Positions 35,376-48,212 of a DNA stretch of 64,000 bases are shown here, piece by piece. This stretch comes from Raphanus sativus. Taxonomy: Eukaryota > Streptophyta > Magnoliopsida > Brassicales > Brassicaceae. The first letter of the stretch is position 1. Each line of letters starts with the position of its first letter. The position numbers were made by a program, and so were the translations under genes. The notes under the pieces were generated by a model. That model had not been told where the DNA came from. It ran no database searches and saw nothing but the letters and a program-made list of their open reading frames with translations. The stretch covers positions 9,362,001-9,426,000 of the forward strand of contig NC_079516.1 in NCBI RefSeq assembly GCF_000801105.2, written 5' to 3'.

Positions 35376-36712
35376 GGGGTGTTATTGGTTTATGTACTTT
35401 AGTGGATTTGAAAATTTAATCCAAATTCAGTGTTATTGGTTATATGATTTTAAAATCCATATTTGAATCCATTGTTATTGGTTTTATGATTTATAAATAA
35501 ATTTTAAAATCAAGTGTTATTCAATAGCAATGATTTCTGTATGGATTTAATTTGAAATTGTATTTGATTGGATTTTAAGGATAAAAATACAAATGAACAA
35601 ATATTGAACATAACCTTGATATTTTGATTGGATTTGTATTTTTGGTTTTTTCCATTATTTTACGTATGGCATGACAAGATGAACATCAAAGCTGCTTTGA
35701 TGGTTTCTTGCTGGGTTTTATGGTTCTTTTTGGTGATGATGTTGCTGTATCCTGTAGGAGCTCTTATCTGTGTATCTCTGTTGCAACGGTTCAGTTACTA
35801 TAGTCACCGTCTCTAATCTATATGTCTCGGCAGTGATTCTCGGCTCCATTCAAAGGATTTGGAAGCTTTGGCTCTTCCTTCTGCATCACTTCGTTGGAAG
35901 TCACAGGGTAATATCAATGTCTATCCTCGTTTTCCTGGTTTTTCCCTCCACCGGTTCAACCCTTGGCCTTGGCTCTTCCACGCATAATGAATTCTGGTTT
36001 GTGCTGCAAGCCTGCAACCTCAATAAAGTCCAGCTTATGATGTGTCTCTGTTATTCTCCTTTGGTTCACAGTGACTTTCATCTCTTCAAGTGTTCGGTCT
36101 TATAATCTGTGTTCTGTTTTTATTGTACTTAAGCTATTTGTATATCAGTTAGTTTCCAGAGGTCACTTTTGTCTTCCGGGTTCTGGTTCCAGAGACTATT
36201 TCTTTGTTTGCTGGGTTTGACTCTATAAATTATGTGTATAACTCAGCTAGCTGTGGTTTCAAATCATGTGTACTCATGTGTACTCATTGTCATAAACACG
36301 TGCATGACAATTTCTCTACCTGTCAATATCTCATGTAGACATCTATTTGATCAACATCTCGAACAGATGTTAAATTACATTGGCCAATATCTCATTTCTA
36401 TGATAGCCTTAGAAGATAATTGAGAAAATTTAGCCAATTCATAATGCTAACTCAATGCCTAACTTGCTTACGGTTTGAGATTATTATAACAAATTTTCCA
36501 GACGCAAGCATCTTCTCTCCTAAACTCGTAGGTCTAACTTATAAATCCATTTTGATTCATCTATAACAATTCAGTTATTTTGATTTTGCAATTCATATCA
36601 GTAAATTCTCAAATCCACTTGTTTGATTTGAAAATCATTAGATTTATAGAAGATTTCTAAATCTAATGAGGATTTATAAATCCATTAAACTACCAGAACC
36701 AATAACCCCCAC
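35376..36712. mobile_element. Harbinger-like non-autonomous element, copy 1
   Basis: It begins GGGGTGTTATTGGTT and ends AACCAATAACCCCCAC, flanked by TTA on both sides (35373-35375 and 36713-36715). Subterminal regions are full of AAATCCATATTTGAATCC-type sequence with inverse partners at the right end, as in the GGGGGTGTTATTGG elements of Arabidopsis that I assign to PIF/Harbinger. The middle (about 35640-36480) is unlike the ends, GC-richer, and carries only broken frames; it may be captured host sequence. Confidence 0.65.
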
Positions 36713-36715
36713 TTA

Positions 36716-37822
36716 GTTTCAATGTTTGGCTTCAGAAAAACAAAATCATCCGCTTTTAATATGAAAGACCAAGTTTTCTACAAGAAAAGAAAAGTTTACA
36801 TTGCAAATTACAAATCAAAAGAAAAATTGTGTGTTCTACATTTTACTTGTACTAAACAACAAACTATTGGGACCAACACTTTCACAATCTCCCATCAAGG
36901 GATTGTTGAACCTAATTGATCACATGGAGATTAAAATACAGAACACAAGCGGTGTTTGCTGGATTTGAAGGCAAGAGAAGGGTAATGCAATTTGTTTTGT
37001 TATGAGAACAGTCCCGACAGAGATCTCTCAACTTATGACGGAGAATTTGGTTTATGGTAGGCTATGTAGAGTATCAAAGGAATCTGGGATATACGATGGT
37101 TGTCATGAAGGTAGGTGTGAAGAAGCTGATCAAGATGTCTGGCTTTTAACTTTTATCTCTATCATATTAGATTGTACAAAGAACTCATACTCGCAAACAA
37201 ATCTCGACTCAGACTGATTCTTCAAACCGATAGTAACATGAGAATGGGATGAGAATACATTTTCAGAGAAATGAAACCACAAAGGAGAAGAGGAAGATAA
37301 AAAACATAGCAAAAGATCCGATAGTGCTACATCTTCTTCTATCAGATTCAGAAAAATCATTTTTCTACGAAAGACTAGATGCACATATAAACTCTACGTG
37401 ATAATGTAAGGGAGCTGCTGCTTCTTTGCATTTACGTTTCAGTGTGATGATAAATAGAATATTATAACATGGAAATAAACTATCAGGAATGATAAGTGAA
37501 ATGTTATACTAATAACTATCTTAAGAATGATAGACTCTATATTTCACTTATCCTAACAATTTGGCAATATGCAGATAGACAGCCCAAAAGTATCTGAATT
37601 TCTGAATATGGTTCCTCTTATACATAGCCTACAGAGCAGTGAGCAATGGTTGTCACTGACTAGAGAGTAACAACGAACTAGGAAAACAGTAATAAGTTTA
37701 AACCATCTGAAATTGTACTACACTGATTCAAAGTAGTAGAGAATCAAAACACAAAAAAACGTCCAACATATCATATCTCAGTTCAAGAAAACGTCTTGAA
37801 AACTAAACCCAACGAGGTGAAA
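36716..37822. other. 3' flank of OST3/6, copy 1
   Basis: No gene supported. An inverted repeat (GATAAGTGAAAT at 37491-37502, its inverse at 37541-37552, with an inner CTATC/GATAG pair) lies about 270 bases beyond the OST3/6 stop and could be a small MITE or a 3'-end hairpin. The counterpart is at 49553-50659. Confidence 0.45.
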
Positions 37823-38868
37823 TCACTGCCAACTCGAAGGCCAATAGGGATGAATCCATAACCAGTCTTCCAATTATCCAAGTAAACAACCTGCTTCACA
37901 GCCCAGGATGACACAACCAGAGCCACAAGCATCACCAACCTCTGAACATTAACGTTCCCAACTCGAACAAGCACGTTAGTAACAAACGCCAAGAGCAACC
38001 CAACCACAGTGTACAAAACCCCACAGCGAACCCCTCAGCTCCAAGCTGCATCCCTGATCCTTGGTAGAAGAAAACAAGCTTGTTCGGATCGTTACGATCC
38101 TGGAGAAACATAGGCATCTTCCTGATGATGTTGTGCATCGTCCGGCCACGCTGAAGAAGTAGACGAAGATGGCGCCGATAGCCAAAGCCTGTGGTCATGG
38201 AGAAGAGTCTCTCCTCTCAGGATCCGTTTGACGACGAACGGAGCAGCGACGACGATCATCGCTACGATGACGCTGATCTGGGGCTTGGAGAGAAGCGGCG
38301 GGCGCTGGATCGGACCTACGGTGAGTTTGGTTCGCTGCTCGACGAACTCGGCCATTGATTCGGCTAACCTAGAGAAATCGGATTGATCCATTTGTCCGGA
38401 CTCGTCGGTTAGTTTCGACGTCGAGGCGGTTACGAGACGGATGTGAGGGAGAGCGTTGACGTTGAATCGCTTGAAGGAGGATTGGGACTGGGAGAACTCG
38501 ATCTCGCAGAAGAAGAGTTTGTTTAGATCGGATCCGTTGTTGTTAGCGGCGAGGAAGGTGGCGGAGAGGAGGTGGAATTCGCGGCGGAGCTCTTGGAGAC
38601 GGAGCTCGGTTTTGCTGTGGAGCTGAGTGGCGTCGAAGAAGACGAGGATGGAGTAAGGGCGTGGAGTTGGGGAGGAGATGAGGAATTTGGAGATTCCATG
38701 GTCGTCGAGATGGATTACGCCTGATTCGGAGTTTGATCTGAGGGAGACGAGCTCGTTGGTGAGATCTGAATCGGAATCGGGATCTGAGAAAGATGATGAT
38801 GATAATGCGATTGATGATAGGGAGGATACGAGGAGTAGAAGAGATAAGAGTTTTTTATTGATCGCCAT
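37823..38868 (-). pseudogene. OST3/6: Oligosaccharyltransferase subunit OST3/6, copy 1, frameshifted (probably by assembly error)
   Basis: Same gene as 50660-51709 but four bases shorter. Single-base losses occur in a CCC run (ATGAATCC/CATAACC), an AAGAA stretch, GTCC/CGG and GCGCC/CGAT. Three of the four are homopolymer losses. The N-terminal 230 residues read normally; the membrane part is split over three frames. Because the intact version follows in copy 2 and this copy lies at a contig end, I read the breaks as sequencing errors and not as a true pseudogene. Confidence 0.9.
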
Positions 38869-39283
38869 TGTCTTGTCCTCTAGGGTGAGTTCGGATTCGG
38901 AAGGAGAAGAGAAAGGTGAAAGAGGAGGTATTGCCGTTTACCAGAGAGCCTCTAGTTGGAGAAGAGGGTCTACGAAGCTCTTCATTTTGCCATCTCGCTG
39001 GTTATCCACGATGGATGGTTTTTATTGGCTAACGTATCCACGTGGGAAATTTTAATTCGTGGTCAGAATCTGCAGCTTAAGAGTTTCTCATCTTAGCTTA
39101 CCACGCGGTCAAGTTTAATTAGTCGGCCATTTGATTTTCTACATCTTACCTCTCTAATTAGACTAAATATTGTCACACATGCGCCTATAGCAAAGGTATT
39201 AGTAATTACATCTAATTAGATTGCCATATAATGGAACAACTCAATAAGTCATGAAATTGGCCTTTCCATTCATGGTTGTGCAG

Positions 39284-39348
39284 GATTGTGTGCAATGTGT
39301 GGAAAGCAAGTGTTGGACACTAAGATGTATAAGCAAAGCAATGTATAA
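39284..39348 (+). pseudogene. CRIPT: CRIPT last-exon relic, copy 1
   Basis: A 65-base segment after an acceptor (GTGCAG) reads LCAMCGKQVLDTKMYKQSNV and stops, the conserved C-terminus of CRIPT (plant 'postsynaptic protein-related' zinc protein). The upstream exons with the other Cys pairs are not found anywhere between here and the OST3/6 start. In Arabidopsis the gene (At1g61780, from memory) sits between the OST3/6 and DnaJ genes. Confidence 0.8.
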
Positions 39349-39898
39349 CCAAATCTTTTAGCTTTCACATGTTTTAGTTTCATTCCCTTTGATGTCAACT
39401 TGGGACGACTTGTCTTGTGTTATCTTGTGGTTCCTTAACGATCTCAGTGATGTACTACTATTCTCTGTTCCTGTCCGTTCCTTTTCTAGTAATAACAAAA
39501 AAAAGCTTCCCTCTTGTGTGGTGAATGGTGATCAATTAACTACGAACTGGGGTTAATGATGGTCTAATGTTTCCTATTAGCTACGTTTCTTGGGTGATCA
39601 ATAATCATGATTCGTGAAGTTATATTTCGTGTAAGAAATAGATCTGAACATACAACTTCGATAAACAAAATTTGAGAGTCAAAACCGGAACATGCCCATT
39701 ATCAGACATGACCCAACTTGTATATGCTAAATTGAGATTTGGTTCCTTGTACCATACAAATTATACCGTCTCTTCTTGTAACTGGTTTGTTTGTTCAAAA
39801 TATCTTAATAACATTAAAAGTAATAAAGGTAACAAAAGTGCTTCTGGAACTTGAGTTCCCATGTGTATCCCTCCTTGGATGGTAAGTGATAAGTGGAT

Positions 39899-41842
39899 CT
39901 ATCTTCTCCGCTTTGATTCTTTACGCATTTCTGCATAGTAGTTCTCAAGGTTCTGCTTCTCCCATAGCCTTCTCTGCACCAGATCTTCCTTTTTGTATTC
40001 ATCTGACAAATCAACACATTATATTAGAATCAAATCTTTTATTCACATCTTGGTTCGGGTGTGGAGAATAGGATACCGAGATTAGTCCAGGCGTCAAGAG
40101 GCACCCCAAGTGATCTTCGTGTTAAGTAAGATGCGTCTTCCCATGAATAAGGAGCTTTCTTAACCTTATATCTCCATACCCAACTGCTGTACCATACTAG
40201 AAGCTGCACGGAAACATGAAGCTGAATCAGTGATGTTGAGAAATAGAAACGGGAGTCTGAATAATGCGGACATTCTTCAAAAACATGAAACCTTGATGAT
40301 AGTGTAAGGGAGGAGAACGAATCGAACACCGAGAAGATCCCAGACTGATGGTTTTCAGCTCCTTTGATTTGTAGGTCGAGTTCGTTGCTTAGCTCTTCCT
40401 GTAGTTTCCTGCCAAAAGAAGAAACGGATATGATATAGTCCCCAAAGAGACTCACTATCATCTAACAAAAGGGCAATGGAATAAACAGAAGAGCATACTG
40501 GTCGATCTGCTTTGGACCCTTCTTCTTGCTAGATACTCCACCAGTGCGTTCGAGTTCCAAGGCCTTGAGCCTGTTTTTGTAAGCAGGAGTTCGCTTAACT
40601 GTTGCCAAAGCCTGCATCAAAACAAAGGTCCCATCATGAAAATGTTCCCAAAGTCAGTATACAGATTTGATTTTCTTATGTTTGCAAACATAAAAGTATA
40701 TGAATAACATGAATGATAGGTCACACGTGCTACGTTTAATGACATGTTTATGATACCCCATAAAACTTGTTTTATTTTGACAGAGTTTTGACAAAGTATA
40801 TGATAACATGATAGGCACACGTGCACGTTAATTGACATGTTATGATACTCCATAAAACTTGATTTTTGTTTAACAGAGTTATGTAATGAGGAACCCTTGT
40901 CTATGATACGTACCTCATTATACCTCAGCAACGTTGTTCAGATACTGAAACGCAGACAAAAACTACCAGAAGACCAACAAGAACAGCACGAGGATCCTGG
41001 AAACACATTAAGCAGTTGCGTAAATCCAAAATGCCCACTTTTGCAAGAGATATTATATAAGAAAAAAAGAACAGAGAATAACATCTTACCGACTTATGTC
41101 CATATTTGGCTCGGTAGTATTGAGCAGTGTTGTAAAACACCTAAAACACAACGTGGTTGGTTTTAAAAAACAAGTAGAAAACAAAGAATGAAAAATGTTG
41201 GACAGACCTCACTTGGATGCTCAATAGCATAATCATACTGTGAACGCGTCTCGTTATCTTTTCAATATCTGCAACGAAATAAGATTACAAACAAACAATT
41301 AAAAAAAATAGGACTATGTATGCAATAAGAAACTAAAAATCAACCCCATCACAACAATCTCATAGATCCATTAAAAAATTCAGACAATCAAATCAATCGC
41401 CTGATATAACGAGAACAAATTAAGGAATGGTAAGAACCTCGTAAGCAGTGGCGATTTTGACAAAGAGCTTCTTGGATTCAGGATCTGGATTCTTATCTGG
41501 ATGACTAATCAATCACCAAAAACAATACAATTTAGCCGATCAAATCAAATCGAATGGAATCAAATCAAATCAAATCAAATACATACTGTTCGAGAGAAAG
41601 CTTGTAGTAAGATCTCTTTATATCCGATGCGTTTGCATCTTGAGCCACTCTGAAAATGCACACACATTAAGAGAGAGATTGAGAGATTCAAATCAAAATC
41701 TGAATTGGGGAAAAATGGTGAACCCGAGGAGAGCATAGCAATCGTCTTCGCCGCAATAAATGGCCGTCGAGGATTGGACGAACAGAGAAAGCAAAACAAT
41801 AATCAGTGCCCAGCACCACCGCTCCTTTGCCGGCGGCGCCAT
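39899..41842 (-). pseudogene. ER DnaJ-domain protein, copy 1, frameshifted (probably by assembly error)
   Basis: Same ten-exon gene as 52740-54679. Relative to copy 2 it has an extra T in exon 4 (ATCTTTTCAATATC), an extra C and A in exon 6 (TACCTCAGC, GACAAAAAC) and a missing T plus an extra A in or next to exon 8. Each is a one-base change, most in homopolymers. Exon borders are otherwise the same. I read this as the error-prone end of the left contig. Confidence 0.88.
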
Positions 41843-43367
41843 CTCTCTCTTTCTCGCTGCGTATTGGGAGAAACTGAAATGAGAGAGAGATTTACTTGGT
41901 ATTTTTTTTATTTAGTCTTCATAATTGTAGGCTTGTAGCGTATCGTGCTAAATAATAGGATTATTTTAATAATAAAATTTAATATTACAAGCTATTTTAC
42001 TTACAGTTTTTTTTAATAAAAGATATTCTATTTTACTTACAGTTTTCTTTTTGGACGATTTTGATGAAACGTCTACAAGTTATTAATAATTTAGTTTTTT
42101 TTTTTCCTAAAATTTGGAAGTTTTCTTTATTTCGGTTTAGTTTTTTATTTTTCTATTCTAATCTTTTAAGCATAAATTTACCTATTATCTATTTATGAAG
42201 AATTTGCATTTTATAGTGTTTCCATATGTTAACATTTTTGAAGTTTTTAAGTTGCCACCTTATTTTGTTCAATGGATTTATACATGTATTTGTTCTCTTA
42301 AATGCATTGAATTGAGATCTGGTGGGTTTCTTTCCGTATCCATTTTGTAGAGGTTTTATCTCGTTCGTCTTAGCTTTGGATATTCTTTCGAAGGATTCGA
42401 TTTGGCAGCTAACTTTGACGTCTTCACTCCTCATCCATGTGCAGGGATCCTTTAATTACATTTTTCTTTTGTTCAACGATTCTTTAGTTATATGTTTGTC
42501 TTTTCTGATGACATCATTTATCTTTTTTGACGGAACAGAGAGATCGCTTCAAGGCATACTGCAAATGTTAAAAAGAGTTCAAAAATGTTTCTTGTCTTGA
42601 TCTCAGGTCCCGAATGGTAATGCGAATTGAGTGGTGCGGGACAAACGGTTCAATTGCAGTGCGATTTTAACACTATAAAAAATGTATAGATATATGGTAT
42701 ATGTAGAGATTTTTGTTACTGTTGAATGCGGTACAGAACGGTTGAAAATATTTGAAATCACAATCTCTATAAATATGTTTATTTTTAGATGACAATGACC
42801 ATATAGCCTCCGCTGAGATGGCAATTTGTTTCGCTTTCAACAAAAGTGTTTTTCCAAAAAAAATATCTTAGACTTCCTCTTCTCCTCTGCTTTTTTTTTT
42901 CAACTCAGACATCAACTTTATATTTACCAAAGAGTAGATACATGATTTTACACTACACAAGTGTTGTGACCTCATTTACAAACAAATGGATTTAATATCG
43001 TCTAGGATCACTATTTAGACCACACACTACCAAATACAAAATTTTGTTGTAATTTCATTCCAATAAACTCAAAACTCCTCCTACGTTAAACTACTAATTG
43101 GGCCACACGAAAGCATTGTGCTCCATAGATGACAAACATTATCCAAAGACCAAATCTAAGGTTCACATTGGATTCCATATTTCTTATTTTATTTTGAGCA
43201 AACACTTCTTCATATCACATGCTAGCAAAACAAAAAGCTTTAACGCATACTTTTGCAGGAAGAAACCTCAAATCCTCCTAACCAAGTTTTTTTTTTGTAA
43301 AAGGTTAAGCTTACCATTTTCTGAAAAGAGATTACAGTGTTGTTGTTGAACAACTTATTACAAAAGG
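41843..43367. other. Upstream flank of the DnaJ gene, copy 1
   Basis: AT-rich; frames at 42189-42824 are not recognised as genes. The counterpart in copy 2 is 54680-56204. Confidence 0.4.
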
Positions 43368-43467
43368 NNNNNNNNNNNNNNNNNNNNNNNNNNNNNNNNN
43401 NNNNNNNNNNNNNNNNNNNNNNNNNNNNNNNNNNNNNNNNNNNNNNNNNNNNNNNNNNNNNNNNNNN
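43368..43467. other. Assembly gap, 100 N
   Basis: Exactly 100 Ns, the conventional placeholder for a gap of unknown size. The same sequence ends on its left and starts on its right. Confidence 0.99.
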
Positions 43468-45253
43468 GAGGAACCTAACTGATAAATATAGAAAGTGGTT
43501 AATGTTTTCATAGAAAGAGATATAATTATAAGAAATCAGTTTTTTTTTTAAGTTGGTCTAGTGGCAAAAAAAAAGGTAATATGCCAAATAATAGTAAAAA
43601 CAACTATTATCAATGATTCTAAATTAATAATATTGATGATACTTATATTTTTCAAAGAGGCAAGTAGCAGGTACATGACAAGTACCAAGTAATTTTACCC
43701 AACCGTACCTCAAACTCTGATTTTAAAGACGTTTCCCTTCAGAATGAGCTGATTGTTAGTAACCACTAACTACCAACAATTAATATTTATACAAGGTGCA
43801 ACAGAAAATATTTTGCGGTCCAATTAAATAATTAGACTTAAGCTTTTACTGTATTTATAAATTCTGAAAGCTTCACATGTTGAGACATTTGTTGTGGCCT
43901 TCACGTTTAAGATATGTAATTGTCATTGTCTTGAGTTGTAAATTTGTGACAACATACAATCTGACTAGGTGACACAGCTGTGCTTTTTTGTTTATATAGG
44001 TCAAAAATTGTGCTAAGTCATTTTCAAGACAACTATTGCATTTGGGTTAAATCAATTTCAGATTTGAAAATTGATTTTAATTTTTAAAAATATTTCATTT
44101 TTAATTTAGTAAACAAGTATACTAAAAGAAGCTGTAAATCTAAATGTTTGTAGTATATGTATTGTTTTTGTTTTGTTAGTTTAGTAACCAAGAGAAGAAA
44201 TAAAGTGCGAACATAATATGCCATTTAAACTAATACCACATTTGTTGACAAAAAAGAAAAAAAACTTATACCACATTTGTCTTTGACAGCGAAAAAATAA
44301 AAAAATTATATCACCTTTCTACATTTAAGTACACATATTCTTTTTCTAATAAATTATATAAATGTATAGATTAACCAATATTTTAAAAAAAAAATTAAAA
44401 ATTAAAAAGTTGAAATCTAGATTGATCTTTTGGTTCAAACTTTATTTTATTTTTAATTGGTAATTATAAAAAGTTCATGCATCCACAACCGAAGAGTTTA
44501 CCAAATCACGAAAGGCCGATTTGACTAATCAGCTAGAGTATTTCACACATATGGAACAAAATGAAAGACACAAAACTAAAGGAACTATAAATATTTTGGA
44601 AATAAATGGATTCTTTGAATTCAAACATGATTTATTTTACTGAAAGAAGGTTAATGAGCATTTTCGAGTATGCAAAGATTTGGAGGTATAGGACGCTATA
44701 GATAGCTGTGCTAAAACTGCAGCTTTTAATTCTAGGCATGTGCTATAAGGGTATAGGGGACGAACCAGCGTCTTGAAGAGAACTTGTATGCTGGATTATA
44801 TGATACTCTGTCTAATGCTAACCTAGACTGCGGTTTCCAGTTGAGGTATCCCAACCTGAATCTAAAAACTCTACCCAGGTGATGACCTGTAAAAACAGAG
44901 GCATGAGGCAGTAGTGCATCATGCATATCAGATTTAATATGATCTACATTAGATGGCACTTTTTGCATTTGAATGGAGTCATTAGCTCCTTTGCTAGTGT
45001 GAGCATCTTGGATTTTGTTCTTTTGTCTTTTTTATATTTCCTCTGTCCGTCTTCCAGCTGAGATAGACTATTGTTTTGAGCGATTTCCAAGTGTTTTGGG
45101 TTCCTTTTAAGCCCTCTCTTCATACGACAAAAATAGGTATTTGAAGCAATATTTTTACATATTTTAATACTTAAGTTTCACTTGTTTAATTTTTCTCGAT
45201 GAAAGGTGGATATTGCGGGTCATTTTCAATGGATCAAAGCCACTAATAAGCAC

Positions 45254-45767
45254 TCAGACTTGCGTCTGGTTTGAAAGAAAATCCGCTACCAGACTCAGTT
45301 TTTTTTTTCTTATAGCTTTATTCGTTTTCTTTGTCCAATAGTGGAAAGGAATGCCATAGACTTGTATTGAAAATGTAAGTAGGCTGGAAACATTTTTGAG
45401 ATTACTGGCTCTCATCGCTGGATGAGGAACATCCATTTCGTAAAATTGAAGGAGATTTGTTGAGGATAATAAGGATGCCACTTTCATTATTGAAACGGAC
45501 GGATGGCATGTAGTGCCCATATCTCTTTATGTGAATCTCTTTGTGACGTTCTAGTGTTAAAGAAAGAACTCAACTAGAGTCTTAATTTTTGGATGCTGGG
45601 ATTGTAACTCTCCCATTATAAGGTAAATTTCTTTTCTCTACTGGAGCAGCAATGTCTAATTTTGGGATACAGACCGATGGTTTTTGTCTACGGTGATTGG
45701 GAGCCTCTGTCCATTTCCTCTTCTTTTTTTTCTCTCTGGTGTAATGGTGATTCATGAGGGTAAGCAC
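45254..45767 (-). pseudogene. Decayed DUF4283/zinc-knuckle-type gene, copy 2
   Basis: Same relic as 32417-32930, with the same internal stop and frameshift. Since both copies share these breaks, they are real decay and not sequencing error, in contrast to the indels in OST3/6 and DnaJ copy 1. Confidence 0.7.
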
Positions 45768-45880
45768 CTAAGGTGCAGCAAAATATTGAAAGGAAGAAAA
45801 CTTCAAACAAAATGTACCAAGATAAAAGACCACTAACCGGTATGCAATAGATGAAAACAAATAAAATTTCACTACAAAGT

Positions 45881-46044
45881 CAGGGGCGGTCCAAAGCATA
45901 GTGAAATGAAACATTGGCTTAAGGCCCTAATTTAATTTTTTTCTAAAAAATTACATTGAAAAAAGCTCACGAATTTGTAAAAAAAAATCTGTTAAAAACT
46001 TACTAAAAATGTTTATGGCCTTCAACATCTCAGGGACGTCTCTG
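45881..46044. mobile_element. hAT-type MITE, copy 2
   Basis: Identical layout to 33044-33207, with TACAAAGT at 45873-45880 and 46045-46052. Confidence 0.8.
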
Positions 46045-46143
46045 TACAAAGTATAAGACCAAAGCAGAGATCTCAATGAATAGCAATAGTAAACGTATTA
46101 GAAAGAGGATCTAAAAACATCTTAGGAGGGAGGTAACAGTAGT

Positions 46144-47360
46144 AGAAACCACTTAATCATCGACACTACCACAAGCCCCCATTTAACTCAGTAGGAGGGA
46201 TGAGAGGGAACGAAAGGAACTCAGGGCGAGAGGGTTGACATGCAGAGAAAGGTTGGTCGGAGGTGGGAATGTGATAACAAGTATTTGTCAGGGGTGATTT
46301 GGATTTGGAAATTTTACCAAAAGTAGTAAAAATGGATAGATAAATTTTACTATGGACAAAAGAGAAAACAAAAATTACCTAGGAGAATGTGCATGGAAAA
46401 AAAATTTGGTATAATTTTTCATCATATATATATATATTTGAAATCTAAATTTATATAAATAAATTTTGAGTTGAAATCATAACATGAATTTAATGTTGAG
46501 ACAAACACAAATCGATCCAATCGATAATGAAATCAACCGAATTCAACCCATCAAATCAAAGTATGTTGAAAATCCTACATCAATATAATATATATATATA
46601 TATATAACATAAACATTACATAAATTATATGAATTGATTTGCTCACATTAAATAATTTAAGTTGGAGTTTTATATAGAATTCATTATAGAGTGTTAGGGA
46701 TATTAATCAAGGACCTGGACCGTGGGCCTGGTCCGTAAAGGTTTTATGTGGTGCGGAATTAGACCTTCATTTGGTAAGCCCGTAAAATTGCGGGCCTTAC
46801 GGGATGGGCTAGAAACCACTTAATCATCGACATTACCACAAGTCCCTTATTACTATGGACAAAAGAGAAAAAAAAATTACCTAGGAGAATGTGCATGGAA
46901 AAAAAATTTGGTTTAATTTTTCATCAGATATATATATTTGAAATCTAAATTTATATAAATAAATTTTGAGTTGAAATCATAACATAAATTTAATGTTAAG
47001 ACAAACACAAGTCGATCCAATCGATAATGAAATCAACCGAATTCAACCCATCGAATCAAAGTATGTTGAAAATCCTACATCAATATAATATATATATATA
47101 TATAACATAAACATTACATAAATTATATGAATTGATTTGCTCACATTAAATAATTTAAGTTGGAGTTTTATATAGAATTCATTATAGAGTGTTAGGGATG
47201 TTAATCAAAGACCTGGACCATAATTAATAAAATGATTTTAGCCCGAAAAAAAAAATCAAGGACCTGGACCGTGGGCATAGTCCGTAAAAGCTTTATGTGG
47301 TGCGGCATTAGACCTTCATTTGGTAAGCCCGTAAAATTGCGGGCCTTACGGGATGGGCTA
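46144..47360 (+). repeat. Local tandem duplication, copy 2
   Basis: Same structure as 33307-34523; units start at 46144 and 46811. Confidence 0.8.
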
Positions 47361-48212
47361 AAAATGGGAGAGAGAGAGGGGGAGAGAGAGAGAGAGAGAG
47401 AGAGGAAATAAGGCGATTCAGCGTTATGGAACTCCGGTGACGGTGGTTTCAGGGTCGATGATACTTCTGGTCTCCTAAACGCCTTCGATCTGACACTGGT
47501 GGAGCTTCTTCGAGCCTTCAGAAGAACTTTGCGAACTCACTTTCCACCGAAGAACAAAATCTAGCTCCGGCCATGGGTTATTCATCGGCGGTGCATGGTT
47601 CTAGGCTCTCATGCGCTCCATGCATGTCACAGGTAAGAAAAGATTCTTGCTCTCCTGCGCTCCATGCATTGTCGGCTCTAACCAATTATTTCAGCTTTCA
47701 GGCAGGTTTTCTTCTTAAATCCAGCACCGGAGCTTCTCCTTCGCTGCATACATGGTCGTCCGACAATGAATCATGTCACCACTTCCTCCTGAATCATGTT
47801 TTAAAGTGTCCATGAGCCATATGCCCGTTTGTAATTTTATGTCCCGATATCCAATCCGCAAAGGCCTACATATTTTGTTGTATGGGTTTGGTCAGCCATT
47901 TTAAAGACCGCAGTCCGCGCGAACTAGATCCGCTGTGACCCGCTCGAAGACGAGCTCGCTGCAGTAAAAAAGTGTTCTAAATTATAAGAAAAGTTCATAT
48001 GAATAAAGTGACAAGAAAGTTTTGTTTTTTTTTTTTGAAAAACAGTTGTTTAATTTATGCTTGAAATGGGTACTGATTGAATGAAGTAAGTCGACTATGC
48101 AATCCATTCCAAAGTGCAAAACGAAGAGGATTATTTACCAACCATTTGATTGGACCTAAACCTAATCAAAAGTTATTTTCAAATAAGTGGGCTTCAATTG
48201 TTTCAAATATTA

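Larger units (their letters stand above)
30629..43367 (+). repeat. Copy 1 of a 12.74-kb duplicated block (left contig end)
   Basis: 12739 bp, nearly identical to 43468-56204 (offset about 12838 throughout). It ends at the first N of the gap. Differences from copy 2 are mostly single-base indels, many in homopolymers, and they disrupt the genes in this copy. This pattern points to an unmerged contig overlap rather than a biological duplication. Confidence 0.95.

Noticed and set aside
37130..37384. 84-codon minus-strand frame downstream of OST3/6 (also at 49966-50220)
   Set aside because: No recognisable family, no signals, and it lies in the likely 3' flank of OST3/6.
38678..39055. 125-codon plus-strand frame (also at 51519-51896)
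   Set aside because: It is the antisense shadow of the OST3/6 coding sequence and promoter.
30629..43367. True recent tandem gene duplication of OST3/6 and DnaJ
   Set aside because: Both copies abut a 100-N placeholder, differ mostly by one-base indels, and only the copy at the end of the left contig is broken; an assembly overlap explains this more simply.
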